Assembly: GCA_902782785.1 (NCBI GenBank)
Contig: CACZOH010000062.1
Location: forward strand, 1 to 5,301
Direction: 5' to 3'
DNA: 5,301 nucleotides
Origin: an uncultured Ruminococcus sp.
Lineage (GTDB): Bacteria; Bacillota; Clostridia; Oscillospirales; CAG-272
A program made the position numbers and the translations under genes. Below, in pieces: positions 1 through 5,301 of this stretch. Numbering within the stretch: position 1 is the stretch's first letter; every line of letters starts with the position of its first letter. The notes below the pieces were generated by a model. It was not told the DNA's origin. It saw only the letters and a program-made list of their open reading frames with translations, and ran no database searches.

Positions 1-14
1 GAAGCGGTGTTCGC

Positions 15-103
15 CTCATCCACCGCACGCCGCGAACCCCCAACGCTCTCAAGTTCGCGTCGGGGAACCCCGGCCGCGGTCCCCCTTTCCCAAAAGGGGA
101 AGG
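15..103 (-). repeat. Possible degenerate interspersed repeat (CCTTCCCC...GGATGAGG type)
   Basis: Read on the minus strand, the segment starts with CCTTCCCCTTTTGGGAAAGG, which folds into a stem with an AAAA/TTTT loop (plus-strand arms 85-92 and 97-104 approximately). After a GC-rich variable middle it ends with GGTGGATGAGG. From memory, many gut Clostridia carry dispersed copies of an element with a CCTTCCCC/GGGGAAGG hairpin at one end and GGATGAGG at the other. The match is by recollection only, and just one copy is visible here. Confidence 0.35.
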
Positions 104-107
104 TATT

Positions 108-137
108 AAAAAAGGCCGCGAATGCGGTCTTTTATTT
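108..137. terminator. Probable bidirectional intrinsic terminator
   Basis: The stem GGCCGC (114-119) pairs with GCGGTC (124-129), including one G-U pair, around a GAAT loop. It is flanked by A6 on the left (108-113) and TTTTATTT on the right (130-137). Read in either direction this gives a short GC stem followed by a U-rich run; the minus-strand run of six T is the stronger. It would catch transcripts passing the operon terminator at 296-334 and transcripts entering from the left edge. Confidence 0.55.
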
Positions 138-186
138 ATGGCTGTGCGTACCGCCTCTTTTCTTCACCGTCTTCTGCGCGCAGCGC

Positions 187-219
187 CGCGGTCGGCGTCC
201 CCCCCACCGCCCGACCGCG
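187..219. repeat. Perfect 9-bp inverted repeat (hairpin)
   Basis: CGCGGTCGG (187-195) is the exact reverse complement of CCGACCGCG (211-219), separated by a C-rich 15-base spacer. An ATTTTTAAT run starts two bases after the right arm, so a plus-strand transcript could form a weak terminator here. Alternatively it belongs to a repeat element filling this intergenic stretch. No protein or RNA family is recognised. Confidence 0.45.
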
Positions 220-260
220 CGATTTTTAATATCAGTAAAACACTATGCGCCGGATGCGAC

Positions 261-291
261 GTTCCGACCGGGGCCGGAACAAAAACGTTTT
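261..291. repeat. Hairpin plus adjacent 10-bp palindrome
   Basis: GTTCCG (261-266) pairs with CGGAAC (275-280) across an 8-base loop. It is followed directly by the perfect palindrome AAAACGTTTT (282-291). These sit just beyond the operon terminator on the minus strand. They could be a leftover second stem of a terminator region or a protein site; the sequence alone does not say. Confidence 0.3.
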
Positions 292-295
292 GGGC

Positions 296-334
296 AAAAA
301 AACCGAAAGAAGCAAACGCTCCTTTCGGCTTTTT
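296..334 (-). terminator. Intrinsic terminator of the sigma/anti-sigma operon
   Basis: On the minus strand CCGAAAG (328-322) pairs with CTTTCGG (309-303). Inside, after one A-C mismatch, AGC/GCT adds three more pairs around a 4-base loop. The stem is followed by seven T (302-296) and preceded by an A run complementary to T330-334. It begins about 20 bases after the stop codon of the membrane-protein gene, the expected place for the operon end. The T330-334 run makes weak plus-strand activity possible too. Confidence 0.87.
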
Positions 335-347
335 ATCCCGGGTCATA

Positions 348-1700
348 TTATCCGATATTTATATCGAAATTATATACAAACTCGCCCGACGGACTTCCGT
401 TACCGTCTGCAAACATTACCCTTGCGGAAACAGTATAAACGCCGATTCTCTCCACCGCACCCTGCGGCACGCTGTTAAAGGCTTCATTATCACCCGTAAA
501 CCTCATTTTCTGCACGTACTCTTCACCGGGTTTCAGCGTCATATATGATTCTTTCAAATCAAACGGGACATTGTACGTATCCATATCTTTAAAGCGCACG
601 GTTTCATTATTCGCTTTGTAAATACCGATTTGTATTTCCTGATGCGAATTATGTTCAGGCGCATCCACCGGTACTATGATCGTTACGGCGTGATCCGTTG
701 TATTTTTAAGCTTCGCTGTCAATTCAATGACAGAGAAGAAATCATATCTGTCGGAATTGAATTCGAGCGTCAGCGCAACTCCGGTATCATCTGCCGAAAA
801 CGACTTTTTATTACCGTTTTCGTTTTTCTCGTCTCGCGACACGGGATGATCTTTGAAATACGGCGCGGAGGTTATCATTTCAAACAGATATTCCGGTGAA
901 AGCTGTGATTCAGCGTCAAGCGCGGCGTAATCGGCAGGCGTGAGATTTACGGGCGACGATTTATCCGTGACCTCACCGGACAGCTTCGTATATCTGTATA
1001 TTATCTCGCATCCGTCTGCTTTGAATGTAACGGAATACCTGAGCATCAGTTTCCATGTCCTGTTTCCGTACGGGTCGCTGTAGAGAACACGGCTGTTTTT
1101 AATAAGTGAAGTTGACAGCTTATCGGCGTCAACAACGTTTTCCGCTTCTTTTTCGTCAAGTTTTTTAATCGTTATATCCAGCCAGTTAGTGTCTTTGCCG
1201 TTTGAATCGGGAGCGCCGATATATATATTCCATTCCTCGTCTACGTAACGTGATTTTCCGTTGTTTTGCTTATATTCACCGGGTACTATTCTGTATACGT
1301 CAAAATTTGTAAACAGGTTCGGAATTGTCACGGGGATAAAATCCTTATACGGCTCCATTTGATACAGTTCGTCTATCTTGAGCTTTTCCGTATCCGGTAT
1401 TACGGCGCTCGGGTCATTCTGGTCTAAAATCCTTTCGGATGTGGTCCCGTTTTCTGTATTTGTCAAGGCATCAGACACACCCTCTCCGCTTGACGCCGGG
1501 TCGGTCTTTGGTCCCGATACTTTCAGCAAAACAAACGACAAAACGAAGAACGAGCAGACGATGGCGGCGATTCCTACGCCGCTGAAAACGGCGCGCAGAC
1601 GGTAGTTTTTCTGCTTTTCCGACGTGTAGAGATACGCATCGGCGGCTTTTTCCTCGCTTATACCGCCTATCGCGCGATATATCATTTCATTTTTTTTCAT
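348..1700 (-). CDS. Single-pass membrane protein, probable anti-sigma factor/sensor with C-terminal Ig-like domain
   Basis: This 450-residue protein probably holds its neighbour, the ECF sigma factor, inactive at the membrane. What is seen: a short charged cytoplasmic segment (1-36) containing an IYRAIGGISEEKAADAY stretch, like the short N-terminal segments of Clostridia anti-sigma proteins; one hydrophobic helix at about 37-59; a low-complexity Ser/Thr/Asp-rich linker (about 62-105); an unrecognised, mostly beta-like extracytoplasmic region (about 110-290); and a final module (about 305-450) with alternating strands and a TLKPGEEY turn typical of Ig-like or BsuPI-like beta sandwiches. There is no zinc-binding HxxxCxxC motif, so it is not a classical ZAS anti-sigma factor. 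It starts one base after the sigma stop, with AGGAGG inside the sigma gene 9 bases upstream, so translation is coupled. The anti-sigma role is inferred from position and topology; it could instead be a lipid-bilayer-anchored effector of the regulon. Confidence 0.88.
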   Translation of the reverse strand: MKKNEMIYRAIGGISEEKAADAYLYTSEKQKNYRLRAVFSGVGIAAIVCSFFVLSFVLLKVSGPKTDPASSGEGVSDALTNTENGTTSERILDQNDPSAVIPDTEKLKIDELYQMEPYKDFIPVTIPNLFTNFDVYRIVPGEYKQNNGKSRYVDEEWNIYIGAPDSNGKDTNWLDITIKKLDEKEAENVVDADKLSTSLIKNSRVLYSDPYGNRTWKLMLRYSVTFKADGCEIIYRYTKLSGEVTDKSSPVNLTPADYAALDAESQLSPEYLFEMITSAPYFKDHPVSRDEKNENGNKKSFSADDTGVALTLEFNSDRYDFFSVIELTAKLKNTTDHAVTIIVPVDAPEHNSHQEIQIGIYKANNETVRFKDMDTYNVPFDLKESYMTLKPGEEYVQKMRFTGDNEAFNSVPQGAVERIGVYTVSARVMFADGNGSPSGEFVYNFDINIG

Positions 1701-1701
1701 T

Positions 1702-2247
1702 TCAATACCCCTCCTTTTGCAGAAACTCTTTAAGTTTATCTTTTGTTCTTTTGACGGACATTTTGACGCGGGATAAGCCCATTCCGTACCGGTTTGCTAT
1801 CTCCTTATATTCCATATTGTAGAAATAGCGGCAGATGAAAATGCGTCTGCTTTCGGTATCGAGACCTGACAGAAAGCTGTCTATCAGCGCCGACAGATGT
1901 TTTTCCTCGATCTGCGATTCAACGTCGTCGCCTCCGGCGCAGTCCTCAAGCTCGTCGATGCAGACGGTGACGGCGCTGCGCTTTTTGCGGTGGTTTTTCC
2001 GGTACGTTTCCAGTGCGTTGTTGCGCGCGGCTTTGAAAATATACCCGGGCAGATTTACGGGGTTATCCGGCGGAACGTTATTCCATACGGTCATAAGCGT
2101 GTCGGATAAAACCTCCTCCGCGTCCTCGCGGTTTTTCAGAAGATTATAAGCTATATCCTTTATACCGGCGCCGTAAAGCTGCTTTATGTACACCAGCGCC
2201 TCTTCGTCACGCTTATACAGCAAATCGATGATATAACTGCTGTTCAT
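1702..2247 (-). CDS. ECF-type RNA polymerase sigma factor (sigma-70 family)
   Basis: This 181-residue protein directs core RNA polymerase to a dedicated promoter set. Its size is typical of group 4 (ECF) sigma factors, with only regions 2 and 4. Region 2 spans about 16-87: NREDAEEVLSDTLMTVW is the conserved 2.1-2.2 core-binding helix and the YIFKAARNNALETYRK stretch covers 2.3-2.4 for -10 melting and recognition. A variable acidic linker (about 96-116) follows. Region 4 (about 117-176) contains LDTESRRIFICRYFYNMEYKEIA-type text and a helix-turn-helix at about 147-170 for -35 recognition. AAAGGAAG ends 7 bases before the ATG. The downstream membrane gene is one base away and is probably the regulator of its activity. 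An ECF-type promoter lies just upstream, suggesting autoregulation. The ECF subgroup and regulon cannot be assigned from the sequence alone. Confidence 0.96.
   Translation of the reverse strand: MNSSYIIDLLYKRDEEALVYIKQLYGAGIKDIAYNLLKNREDAEEVLSDTLMTVWNNVPPDNPVNLPGYIFKAARNNALETYRKNHRKKRSAVTVCIDELEDCAGGDDVESQIEEKHLSALIDSFLSGLDTESRRIFICRYFYNMEYKEIANRYGMGLSRVKMSVKRTKDKLKEFLQKEGY
1708..1716 (-). promoter_or_regulatory. Ribosome binding site inside the sigma gene, for the membrane protein
   Basis: AAGGAGGGG on the minus strand lies in the last codons of the sigma gene (Lys-Glu-Gly), and its AGGAGG core is 9 bases before the ATG at 1700. The stop TGA of the sigma gene and this ATG are separated by one base (TGA-A-ATG). 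This fixes the start codon and points to translational coupling, keeping sigma and its presumed partner in matched amounts. Confidence 0.85.
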
Positions 2248-2270
2248 ACAGGCACTTCCTTTCTCTGTCC

Positions 2271-2287
2271 GTCATAAGTAATATGAC
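2271..2287. repeat. Perfect 6+6 dyad overlapping the sigma promoter -10
   Basis: On the minus strand this reads GTCATATTACTTATGAC: GTCATA and TATGAC are exact reverse complements around TTACT. The left half is the proposed ECF -10 element and the right half covers the expected transcription start. It might be a repressor site or a 5'-end hairpin, or a by-product of the -10 sequence. Confidence 0.4.
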
Positions 2288-2308
2288 TGTTTGACGCTCA
2301 AAAGTCAC
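2281..2308 (-). promoter_or_regulatory. Candidate ECF-type (autoregulatory) promoter of the sigma operon
   Basis: On the minus strand GTGAC (2308-2304) and GTCATAT (2287-2281) are 16 bases apart, leaving a start about 25-30 bases before the sigma ATG. Firmicutes ECF promoters commonly have an AAC/GAC-type -35 and a CGTC/GTC-type -10 with this spacing, and many ECF genes transcribe themselves. No good TTGACA/TATAAT pair is seen between the glycosidase terminator and the sigma gene. The assignment rests on motif, spacing and position only. Confidence 0.55.
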
Positions 2309-2350
2309 GGGATTTTTGAAAATTGAAAAAATTTTGTTTTTCACATTGTA

Positions 2351-2374
2351 TAAACGGGAGGGTCGCCCCTCCCG
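2351..2374 (-). terminator. Intrinsic terminator of the glycosidase gene
   Basis: On the minus strand CGGGAGGG (2374-2367) pairs perfectly with CCCTCCCG (2362-2355) around GCGA, a GNRA-type tetraloop, followed by TTTATA. The stem begins about 21 bases after the glycosidase stop codon. The U run is short, so some read-through into the sigma operon is possible; a richer T run occurs about 20 bases later. Confidence 0.78.
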
Positions 2375-2395
2375 CCTTATTGATTGTTTTGTCTC

Positions 2396-4570
2396 TTACT
2401 TTTTCTTTTTAACGATCATCACGCCGATGACGGTTATTATCACGCCCGCGGCGACTATCGCGATTATTATGAACGGGTTGACGGAGGAGCCGCTGTTGTT
2501 TGTCTGCTCCGTTTCCGCGCCCGTTGTTTCCTTTGGCTCCGTTTCCGTCTGTGATACGGTCGATGTCTCCTCCGTTTCCGTCTCCGGCTCTGTCTCCGTT
2601 TCTGTCTCCGTCTCGGTTTCGGTCACGGTCTCCGTTTCTGTTTCAGTTTCGGTCTCGGGCGGGGCGGTCGTTTCCGCCGTCGTCTCCTCTATCTCACCGT
2701 TAAGCACGCCGACGATATATGCGGCTCTTTCATCCGCCTCCTCCGCGGTCTTGCTGAACAGTATGTTATGCACGTACATAACGTCGCCCTCGGTCGCGGA
2801 GGTGAAGAAATCGAGACGTATGCCCGTAGCCTTTCCTTTCCATTTTGAAACGCTCTTTGCGCTGATATTGACGTACTCGTATTTGCCCGTCCGCTTTATC
2901 TGACCGACGGCGGACTGTCCGCCCTCCGCTCCTCCGCCGTTTGCGCAGAAGAATATCTCAGTCGAATACGATGCTTTCGCGTTAGTTTCCGGCAGCTTAT
3001 ACACCACCGTCGCCACTTTGTAATCATCAGCCGATATATTTTCCTTTGCGTACTGATAGCTTATATTGACGTACGGGTCGTTCGTTTTAAGCCCTGTCGC
3101 GGTAAGCTTCAAATCGCCGTTATCCCATTCGCAGGAACACTCGTTTTTAGCGCCGGCGACGCCGTCCGCGTACGCTTTTGAGGGGAATGACAGATTTGTC
3201 ATGTCAATCTCCACCTTTTCGGGCTTTTCTATAACGAATTCGCCCTGCGCCGCGCGCTCTTTTCCGAACGACAGGATTATCGAGTTGTTTACCGATCTGT
3301 CGCTTCCGTCGGACGGGCTGTTTACCGTCTGCAGGTTCTTATAATCGTCGGCTTTTGCGATCGTCATCGTAGTCGAGCCGCCGCCGTCAACAAGGAAAGC
3401 GTCGTACAGGTCGAGGTCCTTTGCAAGCTGCGAGAGCGTTGACGAGCTTGCGCCGACGGAATAATTCTTCTGTCTTCCGTCTATCGTGATCATAACGACT
3501 TTTTTATCCGAGGTATAACCGATGATCGTAGAAGGATAGTTTGCGCCCTCTCCGACTCCGTTGCCCGTGAGCTTGCCGCCCACGACGAACTGTATATGAC
3601 CGCCGACGCAGTTGGTGACGCGCTGCCATAACTCCGTTTTGCCCTCAATATCCGTTATCTCACACGTAAAATTTATTTTGTCGCCAATTTTGAATTCGTT
3701 TATATAAGACACTCTCGTTCCGCGCGCGGTGAGAACTATCTGCTTGTTGTTTATAAGCGGCGGATCCGCGCTGTCGTCCGGGCCGTAGATCGCCTTTACG
3801 GTGCCGGTGAAGTCGGCGCCGTGACACATTTTGTAATCCCCGTCAAATTCTATAAGCACTTCATACGCGTCGTCGAGCGCAAAGTTGTTCAAGCCCTTCA
3901 TCGCCTTGTCGGTATAAACGACGAGCGCGTTTTTTGCGGGAAGCCTGTTTATGCCGTCCGCTTTTACCTCTTTGCCCGTGTTTTCGTCCTTTATCATGAC
4001 CTTTGCCTGAGGGTTGCCCATTACGGGAATAAAATCGTCCGTCACGCCGAAGGACCAGAATTCACCCTCGTACGGCGTTTCCTGCGTCATATGGGCGGTC
4101 GAATAAATCTCGCCGTCCGACATATTGAAGCCGCGCGATACGGGAAAGCTCTTTTTCACGACCGCGTCGGAATATCCGCCGTAGGACGTGCCGCTTCCCT
4201 TGACTCTCGCGTGCGCGTATGTGACCATCCACATATCGCCGTTCACGCCCGCAATCGCGGTCTTGCCGTTGTTCTCTTTCGTGAACGCATTCATCACGTT
4301 TTTCGTCGTAGAAAGCTTCACGGCGCAGTCCTGCGGGTACACGACGTCAAGATACAGATCGCGCTGCGCAAGATCAAATTCTATTATGTTTATCTTCTGC
4401 AATTTGTAAGGAGACGAGGCGGGCGTTTCTATATAGTGTCTCATAACGCCCGGGTATATCTCCGTCGTGTTGTTGAACTTCTGTCCATCAAGATCCCACG
4501 ACGCGGAAACGGCGCAGGAGAGGATGAAGATAAGCGTTAAAAAAACGGATAATGCTTTTATTTTTTTCAT
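2396..4570 (-). CDS. Secreted, membrane-anchored phosphodiester glycosidase (NAGPA family)
   Basis: This 724-residue enzyme likely hydrolyses a sugar-1-phosphodiester outside the cell, as the NAGPA 'uncovering enzyme' removes GlcNAc from GlcNAc-phospho-mannose; the bacterial substrate is unknown. Residues 1-23 form a signal peptide (KK, hydrophobic core, VSA cut site). The catalytic domain spans about 60-436, with GVNGDMW (108-114), TIDGRQ (362-367), the family hallmark DGGGSTTM (395-402) and SDGSDRSVNNSIIL-like text (420-433). A second beta-rich module (about 450-607), ending in a GDVMYVHNILF strand, looks like a carbohydrate-binding jelly roll. A Thr/Glu stalk (about 628-690), a hydrophobic helix (698-719) and a KKKK tail follow; there is no LPXTG, so anchoring is by the helix, not sortase. 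AGGGAG stands 9 bases before the ATG. Own promoter and terminator indicate a single-gene transcript. Family assignment is firm; substrate and anchoring are inferred. Confidence 0.93.
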   Translation of the reverse strand: MKKIKALSVFLTLIFILSCAVSASWDLDGQKFNNTTEIYPGVMRHYIETPASSPYKLQKINIIEFDLAQRDLYLDVVYPQDCAVKLSTTKNVMNAFTKENNGKTAIAGVNGDMWMVTYAHARVKGSGTSYGGYSDAVVKKSFPVSRGFNMSDGEIYSTAHMTQETPYEGEFWSFGVTDDFIPVMGNPQAKVMIKDENTGKEVKADGINRLPAKNALVVYTDKAMKGLNNFALDDAYEVLIEFDGDYKMCHGADFTGTVKAIYGPDDSADPPLINNKQIVLTARGTRVSYINEFKIGDKINFTCEITDIEGKTELWQRVTNCVGGHIQFVVGGKLTGNGVGEGANYPSTIIGYTSDKKVVMITIDGRQKNYSVGASSSTLSQLAKDLDLYDAFLVDGGGSTTMTIAKADDYKNLQTVNSPSDGSDRSVNNSIILSFGKERAAQGEFVIEKPEKVEIDMTNLSFPSKAYADGVAGAKNECSCEWDNGDLKLTATGLKTNDPYVNISYQYAKENISADDYKVATVVYKLPETNAKASYSTEIFFCANGGGAEGGQSAVGQIKRTGKYEYVNISAKSVSKWKGKATGIRLDFFTSATEGDVMYVHNILFSKTAEEADERAAYIVGVLNGEIEETTAETTAPPETETETETETVTETETETETETEPETETEETSTVSQTETEPKETTGAETEQTNNSGSSVNPFIIIAIVAAGVIITVIGVMIVKKKK
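2567..2656 (-). repeat. Hexanucleotide-period repeat encoding the Thr-Glu stalk
   Basis: About 30 codons (residues 639-668) alternate Glu and Thr, broken once by Val-Thr and once by Pro, in the order five ET pairs, VT, five ET pairs, EP, then two more. Both Glu codons and all four Thr codons are used, so the DNA is only loosely repetitive although the protein is almost perfectly periodic. The Val (GTG for GAG) and the Pro (CCG for ACG) each fit a single base change. The stalk would be extended, strongly acidic and possibly O-glycosylated at Thr. Confidence 0.85.
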
Positions 4571-4579
4571 ATTTTTATG

Positions 4580-4585
4580 CTCCCT
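4580..4585 (-). promoter_or_regulatory. Ribosome binding site of the glycosidase gene
   Basis: AGGGAG on the minus strand ends 9 bases before the ATG at 4570. It supports this start, which also gives an intact signal peptide. Confidence 0.8.
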
Positions 4586-4601
4586 GTTTGATCTGTTCCT
4601 T

Positions 4602-4630
4602 ATTTTATCATATTATTTTGATATTGTCAA
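4602..4630 (-). promoter_or_regulatory. Strong vegetative promoter of the glycosidase gene
   Basis: On the minus strand a perfect TTGACA (4630-4625) is followed after 17 bases by TAAAAT (4607-4602), with TGA just before it forming an extended -10. This is close to consensus for the housekeeping sigma factor. Transcription should start near 4595, giving a leader of about 25 bases containing the ribosome site. It argues that the glycosidase does not depend on the neighbouring ECF factor. Confidence 0.88.
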
Positions 4631-4653
4631 TAAACAAGGCGGTCAAAGATAAA

Positions 4654-4744
4654 AAAATAAATCCGTTTTGTCAGGATCAACATATAATTCATAGTATTCC
4701 GGAGAAGAATTTTTGCTTATAACTCTTTACAAAACGGTTATTTT
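4654..4744. repeat. Inverted repeat pair in the divergent control region
   Basis: The left arm AAAATAAATCCGTTTTGT (4654-4671) and the right arm ACAAAACGGTTATTTT (4729-4744) are reverse complements over 16 bases, apart from two extra bases (AT) in the left arm. The 57 bases between hold nothing else obvious. The right arm overlaps the -35 and spacer of the plus-strand promoter; the left arm lies about 24 bases upstream of the -35 of the minus-strand promoter. Both predicted transcripts begin outside the pair, so it would act as DNA, for example as two sites for one regulator. Confidence 0.55.
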
Positions 4745-4754
4745 GTGATAAAAT
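4726..4754 (+). promoter_or_regulatory. Extended -10 promoter of the plus-strand membrane-protein gene
   Basis: TTTACA (4726-4731) and TAAAAT (4749-4754) are 17 bases apart, with TGA (4746-4748) giving an extended -10. The predicted start near 4761 leaves a leader of about 23 AT-rich bases before the ATG at 4784. The -10, TG motif and spacing are the same as in the divergent glycosidase promoter; the -35 is one base off consensus. Confidence 0.8.
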
Positions 4755-4783
4755 CATATCAAATAAATTACGGGTATAAAATT

Positions 4784-5301
4784 ATGGATTACAAAAAGAA
4801 TTTAAGGTATTTTCAGAACAAGAAGCTGATGCTTTACGGAAGCGCGGCTTTGCTTGCCGTGGGCGCGCTTTTATGGGTCCTCCCGAGAAACGCCGACAAC
4901 CGTTTTGTTATGTATATCCTTTCTGTCATCCTGATCCTCGTAGGCGGGGCGGCGCTCATTATCACCGTCACGTCGCGCTCCGGCGACAAAAAGATAGACG
5001 AGGACGTGCAGGACGCCTTCAAGCTGTTCGAGGAGGAGACGCTCGAACGCTATGATCTGTACGAAAGACAGCTTCCCTACGTTGAATCCGCGGTGCTTGA
5101 GGGGTACAAATATTTTGAAGGCTCGTATCTGCGGCGCGACAAACAGGGCAAGTACAGAACGGAGATATACGCAAAAACGCACGTTTATTTTGTACCTGAA
5201 AAGCTTTGCATAGGCGCGTACGAGATATCGCTGATCGAAGATAAGAAAGAAGACAGAAGCGCCGCCGTCCCGTATTCCGATATCGAAAAATCGTATCTGA
5301 C
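4784..5301 (+). CDS. Membrane protein with two N-terminal helices and a possible PH-like domain (3' end outside the window)
   Basis: The frame from ATG 4784 stays open to the window end (172 codons, no stop), so only the N-terminal part is visible. A Lys-rich start (1-14) precedes two hydrophobic helices at about 15-34 and 42-63, joined by a short PRNADNR loop; Lys/Arg at both outer ends suggests a hairpin with both termini in the cytoplasm. An acidic, helical stretch follows (about 66-110), then alternating strands ending LCIGAYEISLIED and VPYSDIEKSYL (about 141-172). The latter pattern recalls bacterial PH-like or GRAM-like modules, but this is a weak resemblance. The family is not recognised. 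Residues 4-16 and the codon use match a genuine gene, and a good promoter lies 30 bases upstream. There is no clear Shine-Dalgarno site, only ACGGG about 9 bases before the ATG; Met16 (4829) is a less likely alternative start. Confidence 0.82.
   Translation, partial: MDYKKNLRYFQNKKLMLYGSAALLAVGALLWVLPRNADNRFVMYILSVILILVGGAALIITVTSRSGDKKIDEDVQDAFKLFEEETLERYDLYERQLPYVESAVLEGYKYFEGSYLRRDKQGKYRTEIYAKTHVYFVPEKLCIGAYEISLIEDKKEDRSAAVPYSDIEKSYL

Larger units (their letters stand above)
1..295. other. GC-rich intergenic region, no gene supported
   Basis: This stretch lies downstream of the sigma/anti-sigma operon. Open frames cross it, but none has a ribosome site, a recognisable domain or plausible protein composition; they are rich in Pro, Arg and Ser from GC-rich codons. 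The region instead holds several inverted repeats: GCGGTG/CACCGC at 4-9 and 21-26, GTTCGC/GCGAAC at 9-14 and 32-37, a terminator-like hairpin at 108-137, a 9-bp stem at 187-219 and a 6-bp stem at 261-280. Its composition differs from the AT-richer intergenic DNA elsewhere in the window. It may be made of degraded repeat units, or hold the 3' end region of a gene beyond the left edge. Confidence 0.6.

Noticed and set aside
7..438. Open frames on the plus strand across the left end (also 138-548 and 245-478)
   Set aside because: Pro/Arg/Ser-rich translations without ribosome sites or domains. They run through two terminator hairpins and into the well-supported minus-strand membrane gene.
2567..2656. 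CRISPR-like or tandem DNA array
   Set aside because: The period is 6 bases with no spacers, and it is in frame with a Thr-Glu protein stalk.
2316..2903. Plus-strand frame encoding a Ser-Val repeat protein
   Set aside because: It is the complement of the TE repeat and of the membrane anchor of the glycosidase; the repetitive look comes from that gene.
3821..4540. Long plus-strand frame opposite the glycosidase N-terminal half
   Set aside because: Arg/His/Val-rich shadow of a gene with clear family motifs; no ribosome site or recognisable domain.
4672..4728. Small RNA or riboswitch between the arms of the inverted repeat
   Set aside because: Neither predicted promoter transcribes this segment and no stable fold or conserved aptamer pattern is seen.
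4871..5182. Minus-strand frame opposite the partial plus-strand gene (and 4834-5022)
   Set aside because: The plus-strand reading has a promoter and sensible membrane topology; the minus-strand frames have neither.
1..5301. Defence system, toxin-antitoxin pair, prophage or transposon
   Set aside because: No recombinase, nuclease, helicase, toxin fold, terminal repeats or target duplication could be identified.

Overview
The window looks like chromosomal DNA from a low-to-mid GC Gram-positive bacterium, most likely an uncultured gut-type Clostridia (Oscillospiraceae or a relative). The grounds are strong AGGAGG-type ribosome sites, TTGACA / TGnTAAAAT promoters, an ECF sigma factor paired with a membrane protein, and a secreted enzyme with a Thr-Glu linker and a C-terminal membrane anchor. 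The organism assignment is inference. No phage, IS, CRISPR or defence genes were seen.

Layout. Bases 1-347 hold no convincing gene. They are GC-rich, dense in inverted repeats, and contain a probable bidirectional terminator (108-137) and a strong minus-strand terminator (296-334). The first ~100 bases resemble a degraded interspersed repeat common in gut Firmicutes. Next comes a two-gene minus-strand operon. An ECF sigma factor (2247-1702) is followed after one base by a single-pass membrane protein (1700-348) that is probably its anti-sigma factor or sensor. The operon has a good candidate ECF-type promoter (2281-2308), suggesting autoregulation. Upstream, also on the minus strand, lies a 724-residue secreted, membrane-anchored phosphodiester glycosidase (NAGPA family) (4570-2396), with its own terminator and a near-consensus vegetative promoter. 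On the other side of a 213-bp divergent intergenic region is the start of a plus-strand gene (4784 to beyond the window end). It encodes a protein with two membrane helices and a cytoplasmic domain. It is incomplete here and easily missed because it has no stop codon in the window.

How it may work together. The sigma/anti-sigma pair is a self-contained envelope-signalling switch; the sensor has a long extracytoplasmic part ending in an Ig-like beta domain. The glycosidase acts outside the cell on a glycan phosphodiester and appears to be transcribed from a housekeeping promoter, so its link to the sigma factor is only by proximity. The divergent promoters share an extended -10 design and flank or overlap a 16-bp-matched inverted repeat, which could be a shared operator. 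The most interesting points are this divergent control region, the sensor architecture of the anti-sigma candidate, and the TE-repeat stalk of the glycosidase.
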